Source: Candidatus Treponema merdequi
GTDB taxonomy: Bacteria > Spirochaetota > Spirochaetia > Treponematales > Treponemataceae
Reading direction: 5' to 3'
Length of the DNA stretch: 64,000 nt
Assembly (NCBI GenBank): GCA_018064525.1
Contig: JAGHVB010000033.1
Location: 1-64,000 of the forward strand
Under the pieces are notes generated by a model, which worked only from the letters and a program-made list of their open reading frames with translations, ran no database searches and had not been told where the DNA came from. Made by a program: the position numbers and the translations under genes. The first letter of the stretch is position 1. Every line of letters begins with the position of its first letter. Positions 35,486 through 45,111 of this stretch are shown here, piece by piece.

Positions 35486-36856
35486 ATGACAATAAAATCT
35501 TTCAAGTCAGAAAATTTCGGAAAATCAAAATCAATCCGCGTACCAGGTTCAAAAAGCCACACAATCAGAGCACTCATTCTTGCGTCACTTTGCGACGGAG
35601 AAACAAAAATCTTCAATCCGTTAAAAAGTCAGGATGCACTTGCAACTGCCGAAGCCGTAAATGAGATTGGTGCCAAAGTTGAATTTCATGATGAGGAAAA
35701 TTTCTGGCTTGTAAAAGGAGCAGGCATTAAACTTCATCTTCCGGAAAAAGAAATCAATGTTCAGAACTCAGGTTCACTCATGTATTTTCTGACTCCGGTT
35801 CTTGCAACACTTGAAGGCCGCTGTGTAATCACAGGGGACGAATCCATTCAGAAGCGTCCTGTTGATCATCTTATCGATGCACTCTGCCAGCTTGGAGCAG
35901 ATGCCCGCTGTTTAAATGAAAAAAGTCAGACACCGCCATTTGAATTTACAGGTCCTATTTCAAATGAAGGAATTTTATTTACAAAAGGAAAACTTTCACA
36001 ATACATTTCCGGATTTATGATGGCAGCAACAAGAATGAACGGTCTGACACAGATCATGCTTACAAATCCGCAGGAAACTCCTTATCTTTCAATGACAAAA
36101 TACTGGCTTGATAAATATGGAGTTCAATCTGTAATTTCTGAAGATTATAAATGTATCTGTGTTTCTGGTCCTGCAAGACTTGATGCGCAGGATGTAATTA
36201 TTCCTTCTGACTGGGAAGCAGTTGCTTTTCCTGTTATTGCTGCGATCTGTGCCGGAGAAAATATTACCGTTACTGATATTGATGACAGTGGAACTCAGGG
36301 TGATGAAAAGATTGTTGATATTCTCAAAGACTATGGCGCTGATATTGAGTGGAACAGAGAAAAAAAAATCATCGAAGTGAATAAAAATAAATACAATAAA
36401 AATTCTTCTGATACAAATTCCACAAACATTCTTAAAGTAAAAGGCGATAAAAAAACTATTTCAATGAAAGATTATCCTGATGCAATCTGTGCACTCTGCA
36501 TAACAGCATGCGCTGCAGAAGGTCTTACTGTTTTTACAGACATCGATATCTGCCGTAAAAAAGAAACTGACAGAATTAAAGCGATGACTGAAATTTTATC
36601 TTCACTTGGCGCAGACATAAAAGATAAAGGAGACACTCTCGAAATAAACGGAAAAGGTCTTTCATTTTTGCACGGTGGTAAAGTTGAAAGTTTTAAAGAT
36701 CACCGAATTGCAATGAGTCTTGCGTGCCTTGGTCTTGCATTTGAAAAAGAAAATGCCGTTGAAATTAAAGATGCAGAATGCTGTGCCGTTTCATTTCCTG
36801 ATTTTTATAATGTTATGAACAGTGAGCTTGGAACTTCTTTTGAAAAAGCAGACTGA
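35486..36856 (+). CDS. aroA: 3-phosphoshikimate 1-carboxyvinyltransferase (EPSP synthase)
   Basis: A 456-residue protein with both lobes of EPSP synthase: PGSKSHTIRALILAS, NSGSLMYFLTPVL, SQYISGFMMAA, KETDRIKAM and DHRIAMSLACLGL. It transfers enolpyruvate from PEP to shikimate-3-phosphate in chorismate synthesis. A stretch rich in Asn and Lys near residue 300 is an insert relative to short forms. It starts 75 bases after metA, with CAGGA as ribosome binding site, and converges with a lipoprotein gene. Confidence 0.94.
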   Translation: MTIKSFKSENFGKSKSIRVPGSKSHTIRALILASLCDGETKIFNPLKSQDALATAEAVNEIGAKVEFHDEENFWLVKGAGIKLHLPEKEINVQNSGSLMYFLTPVLATLEGRCVITGDESIQKRPVDHLIDALCQLGADARCLNEKSQTPPFEFTGPISNEGILFTKGKLSQYISGFMMAATRMNGLTQIMLTNPQETPYLSMTKYWLDKYGVQSVISEDYKCICVSGPARLDAQDVIIPSDWEAVAFPVIAAICAGENITVTDIDDSGTQGDEKIVDILKDYGADIEWNREKKIIEVNKNKYNKNSSDTNSTNILKVKGDKKTISMKDYPDAICALCITACAAEGLTVFTDIDICRKKETDRIKAMTEILSSLGADIKDKGDTLEINGKGLSFLHGGKVESFKDHRIAMSLACLGLAFEKENAVEIKDAECCAVSFPDFYNVMNSELGTSFEKAD

Positions 36857-36885
36857 TTTTTTTCTGAAAACCGGAATTACAAAAA

Positions 36886-38217
36886 TTATTTCTGACAGAC
36901 AGACTCAAGTAAATTAAGCTGTCCTTTTTTTGCATGATAATTTTCCAAAAGCTGGGAATATAAAATCTTATGTCCCTTATTATAATAATTAATCTTAATA
37001 TTATAAATTCCATCAGGAACTGTAAGACCTGCAATACTTGCTGTTCCAGGAAAATATCTGCAGATTCTTACATCTGCTCTTTCAGTAGCTTCTGTCGCAA
37101 CCTGAGAAACCATGCTTAAAGCTCCAAAGAGAAATTTCATCTGAGACTGTCTTGAAAGAGCAGAAGCAGTAGAAAGAGCTCCGGAACCGACAGATTTTCC
37201 AATCGAACGGAGCATTGATCTGCAGTAAATTGAACCGAGATGCTGTTTATAAGTATCACAGACAATATTATCAATCGGTTCAAGTTTTTTAAGGGAAGCT
37301 TTATATTGCTTTTGATTTTTTGTATCTGTCATAACAATCTGAACTGCAGAAATTATGCTTTCTCTTTTTACCATAACAGGAAGTGCCTGCTTATAATATG
37401 CTCCCCGGAAAGGAAGTCTTATCTCAACTTCCTGTTTTAAAGGACTGAATCCTGTAAAAGTAATAAAATTTACGCGTGCCATATTTGAAGGCGGCTCAAT
37501 ATCATCTTTTATACATTCGGGAATATTAAAATTATAAATTTCTTTCTGAAGCAAAAATGCATCCTGAATTTTTTTATAATCTACATTCGCATTTGAACTG
37601 TCACCATCTGCACGATAAAGCAAAAGACTCAGATATCTTGCTAAAGCACTGTTATGAAATTTTACCTCTGTATCAACAGAAGAAAAATCATTTTTTTCCA
37701 GTTTTGATTTCTGCACTTCAAGAACAGATTCATATTCTGTTCCAACAAGTTTCATTTTATTATCAAATCGTTTGATTTCTACAAAAGCATCATCAAACTT
37801 TTTCATATGAAGATAATTTAAACACATAAAAATATTTGTATACAAATCTTCATAAGTTTCACCAGGATAATCCTGAACAGTGTCATTTATAATTCCGGTT
37901 GCAATGGTCTGTGAAATACTTTTTGTGAAATTTCTTTCTATTTCTTTTTCAGCAAGAGAAAAATTTTCATTGCTTTCTTTAAAGTTTCCGGAAAAATGTT
38001 TTAATAATCCCTGATCAAGATACAAAAGCACATTCTCTTTCTTTGTGTAATAATATTCCTTACCGGATTCGAGAGATGCTGAAGCTGTTGCATAGTCATT
38101 GTTTCTGATTGCTGTATCAACAGCAGTAAAATTTTTATCTGCCATTGTAGTACATGAAACAGATAAGAAAATTAAAAGCGAGAAAAATATCAGGATTTTA
38201 ATAATAATTTTTTGCAT
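36886..38217 (-). CDS. Lipoprotein of the COG3014-like type
   Basis: A 443-residue protein with lipobox LSVSC (Cys 22). The first half is helical and repeat-like (pairs of helices with TPR-like spacing); the second half contains KQEVEIRLPF and a Gly/Ser-rich segment with hydrophobic character. The pattern resembles COG3014-type bacterial lipoproteins of unknown function. It starts 13 bases after the M20 peptidase gene without a clear ribosome binding site. Confidence 0.72.
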   Translation of the reverse strand: MQKIIIKILIFFSLLIFLSVSCTTMADKNFTAVDTAIRNNDYATASASLESGKEYYYTKKENVLLYLDQGLLKHFSGNFKESNENFSLAEKEIERNFTKSISQTIATGIINDTVQDYPGETYEDLYTNIFMCLNYLHMKKFDDAFVEIKRFDNKMKLVGTEYESVLEVQKSKLEKNDFSSVDTEVKFHNSALARYLSLLLYRADGDSSNANVDYKKIQDAFLLQKEIYNFNIPECIKDDIEPPSNMARVNFITFTGFSPLKQEVEIRLPFRGAYYKQALPVMVKRESIISAVQIVMTDTKNQKQYKASLKKLEPIDNIVCDTYKQHLGSIYCRSMLRSIGKSVGSGALSTASALSRQSQMKFLFGALSMVSQVATEATERADVRICRYFPGTASIAGLTVPDGIYNIKINYYNKGHKILYSQLLENYHAKKGQLNLLESVCQK

Positions 38218-38230
38218 AATTTTAATAATT

Positions 38231-39463
38231 TTATTTGGACATCAAAACTGCAATCGTAACTGCATCCCTGATGATATTTTCAATTATACAGTATTCATTC
38301 GGCATATGAGCTGTTTCGTCCATTGTGCTCCATACAACGCAGTCAAAACCTTTGTTGCGAAGTTCTGCACCTACTGTTCCTCCACCGATTCCGATTATTT
38401 TTGAGTCAATGTCATGAGCTTCTTTAATGGAATCTGAAAGTAACGACACCACTTTAGAATTTTTTGGAGTTGCACGCGACTGCGCTTTCTGTAAGATTTT
38501 ATAACTTACAGTCACACCAAATTTTCTTTCAATTTTTTTACATTGTTTTTCAACTTCTGATAAAACTTTTTCACATGAATAACATGGAAGAATTCTCATA
38601 TCCATATAAAAGACATCACGTCCCGGAATAATATTTACGCCTTCGACATTTGCCTTTCGCATTGTCGGTTCAAAAGTTGAATAACACGGAGTAAAAAGAA
38701 AATCTTTTTTATTAAACTTCTTTTTAAGTTCAGAATTCAATTTAACAGAAAGTGTACTTGCGGCAAGGCAGGCATTTTTTCCTTCATCAGGACGAGAGCC
38801 GTGACACTGCTTTCCGTTGACTGTAAACTCAAGCCAGAGAATATTCTTTTCTGCAACTTCAATTGTCTCACCTTTCGGATCTCCTCCGTCAGGAATGATA
38901 ATCAAATCTTCTTTTGAAAAAAGTTCAGGATGATTTTCAAGAAGCCAGATGATTCCATATTTACTGCCGACTTCTTCATCTGCTTCGAATAAAAGTTTTA
39001 CGGTGTGCTTTGGTTTTAACCCGTTTTTGACATAAGCCCAGACAGCAGCAAAGGCCGAAACAAGTCCCTGCTGGTTATCTTCGACTCCGCGGCCGAAAAG
39101 CTTTCCATCTTTTTCAACAACTTTCCACGGATCTGTATTCCACAAAGATAAATCTCCCGTCGGAACGACATCAAGATGAGCCATCACCCAGATTGAATAA
39201 TCGTCTGACTCACCTTCGATTGTTGCAATAAGATTTGGTCTTATGGAATTTTTAGCCCTTGAATCAGGAGCGTCATAACGGGAAAGCTCTGTAATTCCAT
39301 GTTCTTTTAAAAATGACTGCAATGCTTCACATTTATCTAATTCACCGTCTCCTCCATTTTCTGGAGCAAGAGCTTTATGCGATGTCAAAAGCGTTTCAAG
39401 CTTAATGTATTCTGCACGGTTTTCAAAAATAAATTTTTTTAATGTTTCAATATTGCAAGTCAT
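38231..39463 (-). CDS. M20-family metallopeptidase (dipeptidase-like)
   Basis: A 410-residue M20/ArgE/DapE-family hydrolase with the metal-site motifs MAHLDVVPTGD, GRGVEDNQQG and EADEEVGSKYG, followed by PDGGDP and, near the end, IGGGTVGAELRNKGFD and TAHMPNE. The pattern fits Sapep/PepV-like dipeptidases that cleave small peptides in the cytoplasm. ATG at 39463 is preferred; an in-frame GTG is 12 bases upstream. It follows galE by 25 bases. Confidence 0.88.
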   Translation of the reverse strand: MTCNIETLKKFIFENRAEYIKLETLLTSHKALAPENGGDGELDKCEALQSFLKEHGITELSRYDAPDSRAKNSIRPNLIATIEGESDDYSIWVMAHLDVVPTGDLSLWNTDPWKVVEKDGKLFGRGVEDNQQGLVSAFAAVWAYVKNGLKPKHTVKLLFEADEEVGSKYGIIWLLENHPELFSKEDLIIIPDGGDPKGETIEVAEKNILWLEFTVNGKQCHGSRPDEGKNACLAASTLSVKLNSELKKKFNKKDFLFTPCYSTFEPTMRKANVEGVNIIPGRDVFYMDMRILPCYSCEKVLSEVEKQCKKIERKFGVTVSYKILQKAQSRATPKNSKVVSLLSDSIKEAHDIDSKIIGIGGGTVGAELRNKGFDCVVWSTMDETAHMPNEYCIIENIIRDAVTIAVLMSK

Positions 39464-39488
39464 TTTTAATTCCACTTAAAACGAAAAA

Positions 39489-40466
39489 TTATTTTTTAAG
39501 AAATTTTTTATAAGCTTTGTATGTTGAATCAATCAAAGTGTCAATGTCAGAATACTTAGCTTTCCAGCCTAAAAGTTCTTCTGCTTTTTTTGCAGACGCA
39601 ACGAGATTTGCAGGATCTCCAGGACGGCGTTCAACATAATCTGCAGGAATCGGGTGACCTGTAATTCTTCTCGCTGCTTCAACCATTTCTGTAACTGTTG
39701 TTCCTGTTTCACTTCCAAGGTTAACAGTAATGCTTTCATTTTTAGAAGAAATATATTCAAGAGCTTTAACATGCGCAGAAGCAAGATCATTAACATGAAC
39801 ATAATCACGGATACAGGTTCCGTCGCGTGTATCATAATCATTTCCGAAGATTTTCATTTTTTCGCGCATACCGCATGCAACTTCCATTACGATTGGAAGA
39901 AGGTTTGCAGGATTCTGTTCAAGGCCGTACAGAATTCCATCAACATCATAACCTGCAGCGTTGAAATAACGGAGTGCTGCAAACTTAAGTCCTTTGAGTT
40001 TGTCATACCATGCCATGAACTCTTCGATTTTAAGTTTTGTAAATCCATAATAATTTTCCGGATTTTTCGGATGATTTTCATCGATAGGAAGATACTGAGG
40101 TTCGCCGAATGTTGCAGCACTTGAAGAGAAAACCATGTACTTGCAGTCGTGTTCAACTGCGCTGTTGAGAATATTCAAAGTTCCTGTGATGTTGTTAACA
40201 GAATATTTTTCAGGTTTAATCATTGATTCGCCAGCTGCCTTGAATGCTGCAAGATGAATGAATGCATCAAAACCTTTTGAGAATGCTTTATCGAGCTGTT
40301 TCTTATTAAGAATGTCGCCTTTAATAAATCCGTTTTCCTTAAAAAGATTCTGTTTAAGTCCAGAAGAAAGATTATCAAATACAGTTACTTTATGTCCCTT
40401 TGACATCAATTCTTTGACAACATGACTTCCAATATATCCGGCACCGCCGATTACGAGTACTTTCAT
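39489..40466 (-). CDS. galE: UDP-glucose 4-epimerase
   Basis: A 325-residue short-chain dehydrogenase-type epimerase: NAD motif GGAGYIGSHVV, FDNLSSG, FSSSAATFG, the Tyr-x-x-x-Lys catalytic pair in YYGFTKLK, YFNAAG and RDYVHVNDLA. It interconverts UDP-glucose and UDP-galactose. GAGG lies before the start. The promoter carries an inverted repeat over the -10 box. With galT elsewhere in the window it supports galactose use or envelope sugar supply. Confidence 0.95.
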   Translation of the reverse strand: MKVLVIGGAGYIGSHVVKELMSKGHKVTVFDNLSSGLKQNLFKENGFIKGDILNKKQLDKAFSKGFDAFIHLAAFKAAGESMIKPEKYSVNNITGTLNILNSAVEHDCKYMVFSSSAATFGEPQYLPIDENHPKNPENYYGFTKLKIEEFMAWYDKLKGLKFAALRYFNAAGYDVDGILYGLEQNPANLLPIVMEVACGMREKMKIFGNDYDTRDGTCIRDYVHVNDLASAHVKALEYISSKNESITVNLGSETGTTVTEMVEAARRITGHPIPADYVERRPGDPANLVASAKKAEELLGWKAKYSDIDTLIDSTYKAYKKFLKK

Positions 40467-40479
40467 AGCTAAACCTCAC

Positions 40480-40507
40480 GGTATAATAATTTGACAGATA
40501 TTATACC
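40480..40507 (-). promoter_or_regulatory. galE promoter with overlapping inverted repeat
   Basis: On the minus strand a TATAAT (40500-40505) with a TG extended -10 is preceded 17 bases upstream by TTTTCA. The 9-bp arms GGTATAATA and TATTATACC (40480-40488, 40499-40507) include the -10 box, a possible operator. Confidence 0.5.
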
Positions 40508-40560
40508 ATAAAGTGTTACTTTTGAAAATGCAGGCAGTTTATTATTGAATTTTATTATTG

Positions 40561-42561
40561 TTAATTTTCTGATCTGAAAACAAATTCTGATTCCGGATTA
40601 TATGATTCTAATACATAAATCTGAGGCTCATTCTGAAGAGGAGCATAAGTCCAGGATTCACATTTAATTACATCACTATCAATATTTCTGAAACAATTAT
40701 AAACAGTGTTCTTAGCCCTGTCATAAAAACATCCGGTAAAATCATCATCAGTGTAAGGATTTGCAGAATTTAAATCCTGAATAAAGTCTGCAAAAATGTA
40801 CAGTCTGCCTTCTTTTCCGGTATAAAGACAGACATTCTGTTTATCAGAATCTGAAATCCGTTCATAAATTTCAATTACAGGATATTCCTCTTTTGAATCC
40901 GGATTTATATGTGATTTAACTACAATCTCTGAAATATTATTGTAAACATTTGTTCCGGGTAAAAAAAGTTCTTCAGACTGTCCCTTTGAGTTTACAAATG
41001 CCATACCGCATATTTTTTTAGATGAATTATTTCCAAGTTCTTCAGCTACAGTACAGTTGACTTTGCAGTTTACTATCGGATTATGTAAAACAGATCCGTT
41101 AAAATCTTCATAAACTGCATTTGCTATATCCATGGAATTTATAACGCCTGTTCTTCCTTTTTCTGTTCTTACAATACAATAAGGAAAGATGCATCCATTT
41201 TCAATTTTTACCATTTCTTTATCTGAATAATCAAAATAGTCAATTATATAAATATGTTCATTCGGATTTAAAACTTCTTCTGAAAGATCCTGATAAATTA
41301 TTTTTGAAGGACATCTTGTATACGCATTTTCATACTGCATATCAAAAATATAATTATTTTCTTCTGTTGCATCATAAAACGGTTTTACTGGCACCTGAAC
41401 AAAAACAAAATCACCAAAAACCCATCCTTCTATATTTTCAGATGAACGGATTTTTACCCATTCAGAAGAAACTCCGTCAATTACAGTTTTTTCCGGTGTC
41501 ATATCAAGAACAGTTACAATTGAATTATTATAAACGGCTCCTGCTTTTTCAGATTCAACATCAGGCAAAGTCCGGATATTGATTTTAGTATTTGAATCTG
41601 CTTTTATAAATGCATTTTCGAAATAATAATTTTTAATGATATCATCTGATGAATTGAAATATCTGCAGACATTCCAATCATATTTTTTATCTTTTGGTTC
41701 TTCTTTTATGTTCTGAAATTTCTTAACGGCATCTGTAAAATTAAAATAAACAGTCGGAACATCAAGAAGTTCTGAATACTTTGGATTTTCAGACTGCTTT
41801 GCTAGCTGACCGTAAGTCAATCCGTTTCCGGAATCCCAGTCTGAAATAAAACCATGGACGGACATAAGATATTCAAAAACTTCATAAGAATCATTTTTAA
41901 CAGCACACGCAAGAAGTGTTTCTTCTTCCGGATAATAAACAGTATCCAGGTCTGTTTCAATATAACCGTTCAGATATTTTAAAAGTTTTTTATAATTATA
42001 TTTTGCTGCGAAATATAATGGTGAATTTGTTTTAAATTCATCATAATCAGTATATTCATTGGGAGACATGATTAAATCAAGAGCGTTTATAATTTTCTGT
42101 TCATCAATCTTTTTTTCATGTGCTGTTTCAATTATTTTTTTTATAAGAAGATGACAGTCTTCCAGTTTGATACTATGCTGCTGATTAAAAAAAAGTCCGG
42201 TATAAGAAAGTCCGGCAAGAAAATCAGCGGCAAGTTTTTCATAATCAGATGGAAGAAGATTTACATCAGAAATATAGCACCAACCTGCACTCTTTCTTTT
42301 ATTTTCATCTGTACATAAAACTTTTAAAACAAAAGTATCAGAACATTTTCGTATTTCACGAATTTCAATTTTACTGTTTTCATCAATACTGCATACACTT
42401 TCTTTCATATCAGAAAGATCATAAATCAAAAATTCAGATGAAGACGGAACAGCATTAAGTCCAATTACTTTTTCAAAACCTATTTTTTTAGTCCTATTAT
42501 TTTGACATGAACACAAAACAGATATTAAAATGAATATAAAAGAGAAAGATATTTTTTTCAT
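40561..42561 (-). CDS. Large lipoprotein with ankyrin-like and SH3-like regions
   Basis: A 666-residue protein with lipobox VLCSC. Around residues 175-270 are ankyrin-like repeats (SPLYFAAKYNYKKLLKYL, ETLLACAVKNDSYEVFEYL). About residues 330-400 form an SH3b-like domain (NIRTLPDVESEKAG, EGWVFGDFVFV). The rest is unrecognised and Tyr/Asp-rich. It probably sits in the periplasm, tethered to a membrane. The start at 42561 is taken for AAAAGG 8 bases upstream. It follows the hybrid kinase gene by 36 bases. Confidence 0.78.
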   Translation of the reverse strand: MKKISFSFIFILISVLCSCQNNRTKKIGFEKVIGLNAVPSSSEFLIYDLSDMKESVCSIDENSKIEIREIRKCSDTFVLKVLCTDENKRKSAGWCYISDVNLLPSDYEKLAADFLAGLSYTGLFFNQQHSIKLEDCHLLIKKIIETAHEKKIDEQKIINALDLIMSPNEYTDYDEFKTNSPLYFAAKYNYKKLLKYLNGYIETDLDTVYYPEEETLLACAVKNDSYEVFEYLMSVHGFISDWDSGNGLTYGQLAKQSENPKYSELLDVPTVYFNFTDAVKKFQNIKEEPKDKKYDWNVCRYFNSSDDIIKNYYFENAFIKADSNTKINIRTLPDVESEKAGAVYNNSIVTVLDMTPEKTVIDGVSSEWVKIRSSENIEGWVFGDFVFVQVPVKPFYDATEENNYIFDMQYENAYTRCPSKIIYQDLSEEVLNPNEHIYIIDYFDYSDKEMVKIENGCIFPYCIVRTEKGRTGVINSMDIANAVYEDFNGSVLHNPIVNCKVNCTVAEELGNNSSKKICGMAFVNSKGQSEELFLPGTNVYNNISEIVVKSHINPDSKEEYPVIEIYERISDSDKQNVCLYTGKEGRLYIFADFIQDLNSANPYTDDDFTGCFYDRAKNTVYNCFRNIDSDVIKCESWTYAPLQNEPQIYVLESYNPESEFVFRSEN

Positions 42562-42597
42562 TTTCAAAACCTTTTTTCTAATTATTTAACTGAAATA

Positions 42598-44982
42598 TTA
42601 AAGAAATCTTACCAGTGTTTCAAGAAGTTTCTGCATATCAAGCGGCTTTGAAAGATGTTCATCCATTCCTGCGGCAAATGCATTCTTACGGTCTTCTTCA
42701 AATGCATTTGCTGTCATTGCAATTACCGGAACACGAACGTTGTATTCTCTTGCAGTTTTTTTAATAAGTTTAGTAGCTTCGTAACCGTTCATCTTAGGCA
42801 TCTGAACATCCATTAAAATAAAGTCATAATAATGAAGCCTGTCATTTTTAAGAGCATTCTGATACATTTCTACAGCAATATCACCATCACAGGCTTCTTC
42901 AATAATCAGACCATAATCCTCAAGAAGATCTTTTGCGATTTCACGGTTCATTTCATTATCTTCTACAAGAAGAACTCTGCGTCCGTTAAATGAAAAATCA
43001 GTAATATTTGGAACATTCGGCTTTGATGCATTTTTATCTTTATCAATTTTAAGGTCAAATGTAATTTCAAATTTTGTTCCTTTACCAGGAGAAGAAGTTA
43101 CATCAATTGTTCCACCCATAAGATCAACAAGACTTTTTACAATCGACATTCCAAGTCCCGTTCCCTGAATTTTACTTACAGTAGAATTGCTTTCGCGTGA
43201 AAAAGGTTCAAAAAGAACTTTAAGAAATTCTTCACTCATTCCAATTCCATTATCAGAAATTGTAAGAACATAAGTCGCATAATCCTGTTTTCTTGGTGGA
43301 ATTTCTTTAATGTGGAATTCAACAGTACCGCCTTCCGGTGTATACTTGATTGCATTTCCGGCAACATTAAGCGTAATTGAACTCATTCTCGCTTCATCAG
43401 CAAAAACATATTCATGTTCAATATCATCAATCGAATAATTAAATGTTAAACCTTTTGATTTTGCCTGTCCCGAAAGAACTGCAATCTTACTTGTAAATTT
43501 GTCACGGATATTAACAGCAGTTTCATTGAATTCAATTCTGCCGGACTCAATTCTTGACATTTCAAGAATCTGATTTATCAGAACAAGAAGTTCTTTGCTT
43601 GACAGATCAATTTTTTCAAGATATTCAAAAAGACGTTTTTTATTGTCAGCATATTTTTTTGCCATTGCCGTAAAACCAGTGATTGCATTCATCGGAGTAC
43701 GGATGTCATGCGACATGCTGAAAAGAAAATTGGTCTTTGATTTATTTGCAAGCTCTGCAGCCTTATATGCCTGTTGAATTTTTTTCTGCTGCTCTTCACG
43801 TTCAGCACTGAATGAATCTATTAAACTGAATGCAAGGATAAACATAGCCGGCGTTCCGTCTTCATGACGCGATCCGACGATTCCTGTTGCATTTCCCCAT
43901 TTTTCCTGCTCAGAAACAACTGTCTTATATGTGTATGTTGCCTTGTTTTCATTTCTGAATCTTTCTTTAAGATAATTGACATCTTTAATTCTCAAAAAGA
44001 AATCTTTCGTTTCGCCTTCATACAGATCTGCAATAAACTGAATGACCGGCTCATAGGCTGCAACTTCCCCGATCTTTCCAAACGCAAACTGCGGATCACC
44101 TTTAATAAACTGAACAAGTCCGTCATCAAGATCTACGGCAAAAATTGCAAAATATTCTGATTCGAGTTTTTCAAACATAAGTCTATTTGCAAAACCGATG
44201 TCATTCTGCCTGAAACTCTGCAAAACTTCTGTATCAGAAAATTTTACGACACGCATTTCAAAATAATGTTTAACTGAACTTGAAATATCTCTGTATTCAA
44301 CTACATATTCTCCGTCTTTCTGCACACGGTCAAGCATATATTCTGGTGAAGTTACTTTACGCATTATTTCGCGGTCTTCTGGAAATACACAGTTATTTAC
44401 ATAATTTGCAATTGAAGAAGTATAAGGTTCTGTATCGCTGTAATTAGCTCTGCCGTCACATCTGTCATGAACTGTTTTTCTGATATTTTTTTTACAGTCG
44501 ATTATAAAAAGGCCTTCATCACTTGCCATTTTATTGATAAGGTTCTGATGAAAATTATTTCGTTCTACGTTGGTAATTTCTTTTTTAAATTCTTCTGAAA
44601 TGTTGAGATAAAGAAGAACCGCATGATCTTCATCTTCACCGCGTATTACAATTCCACGGAACATTTCTCCGTTTCCGTTTTCATTTTCGCGAAAGTTGAA
44701 AGTATAACTGTCTCTGTCCTTTAATGCCTTTCTTGCATATTCAAGACTGAGATTTTTTGCAACAAGTTCCCTGTCTTCTTCATGGACATAATTCTGAACA
44801 TAAAATCCGACAGCATCATCAAATGAATATACCATTCTGCCAAGTTCAGCATCATTCATCATCGCATCCTGCAGAACCTGCACAGTTTTGTCAGAAATAT
44901 TCACATAAAATGCAGTCGCGCACATTCCGATTACATAATTTGCAATTGCAGAACTTGCCCCTGCAGTCAACTTATCAACCAT
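42598..44982 (-). CDS. Cytoplasmic hybrid sensor histidine kinase
   Basis: A 794-residue protein without membrane segments. The first 380 residues hold PAS-like modules related to those of the kinase at 3-3749 (for example EYFAIFAVDLDDG with SVKHYFEMRVVKF, and a YTYKTV...GNATGIV unit). Then a coiled linker, HisKA with FSMSHDIRTPMNA (His 425), an ATPase domain with DNGIGM and GTGLGMSI, and a receiver with ILMDVQMPK (Asp 725). No Hpt and no output domain. GGAGAG precedes the start and a consensus promoter lies upstream. It may share the Hpt protein encoded at 4682-5038. Confidence 0.92.
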   Translation of the reverse strand: MVDKLTAGASSAIANYVIGMCATAFYVNISDKTVQVLQDAMMNDAELGRMVYSFDDAVGFYVQNYVHEEDRELVAKNLSLEYARKALKDRDSYTFNFRENENGNGEMFRGIVIRGEDEDHAVLLYLNISEEFKKEITNVERNNFHQNLINKMASDEGLFIIDCKKNIRKTVHDRCDGRANYSDTEPYTSSIANYVNNCVFPEDREIMRKVTSPEYMLDRVQKDGEYVVEYRDISSSVKHYFEMRVVKFSDTEVLQSFRQNDIGFANRLMFEKLESEYFAIFAVDLDDGLVQFIKGDPQFAFGKIGEVAAYEPVIQFIADLYEGETKDFFLRIKDVNYLKERFRNENKATYTYKTVVSEQEKWGNATGIVGSRHEDGTPAMFILAFSLIDSFSAEREEQQKKIQQAYKAAELANKSKTNFLFSMSHDIRTPMNAITGFTAMAKKYADNKKRLFEYLEKIDLSSKELLVLINQILEMSRIESGRIEFNETAVNIRDKFTSKIAVLSGQAKSKGLTFNYSIDDIEHEYVFADEARMSSITLNVAGNAIKYTPEGGTVEFHIKEIPPRKQDYATYVLTISDNGIGMSEEFLKVLFEPFSRESNSTVSKIQGTGLGMSIVKSLVDLMGGTIDVTSSPGKGTKFEITFDLKIDKDKNASKPNVPNITDFSFNGRRVLLVEDNEMNREIAKDLLEDYGLIIEEACDGDIAVEMYQNALKNDRLHYYDFILMDVQMPKMNGYEATKLIKKTAREYNVRVPVIAMTANAFEEDRKNAFAAGMDEHLSKPLDMQKLLETLVRFL

Positions 44983-45019
44983 ACACTCTCTCCAATAGAC
45001 ACTTTTTGCCTATTTTTTA

Positions 45020-45048
45020 AGTTTAAGTCTGATTTAGCCCTATGTCAA
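45020..45048 (-). promoter_or_regulatory. Promoter of the cytoplasmic hybrid kinase
   Basis: Read on the minus strand: a perfect TTGACA (45043-45048), a 17-base spacer and TAAACT (45020-45025). The start point is about 30 bases before the ATG and the leader has a GGAGAG site. Confidence 0.65.
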
Positions 45049-45072
45049 TTTTTATAAGTGGAATTTGCCCGT

Positions 45073-45100
45073 CCAGCGTTAGCGTACTCATCCGTGTGGC
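45073..45100. repeat. Solo end of the 144-bp inverted-repeat element
   Basis: A 28-base stretch ending in ATCCGTGTGGC is the same as the right end of the elements at 52236-52379 and 52786-52929, apart from a 2-base gap. It lies just after umuC. Confidence 0.75.
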
Positions 45101-45111
45101 CTAAAAACTTC

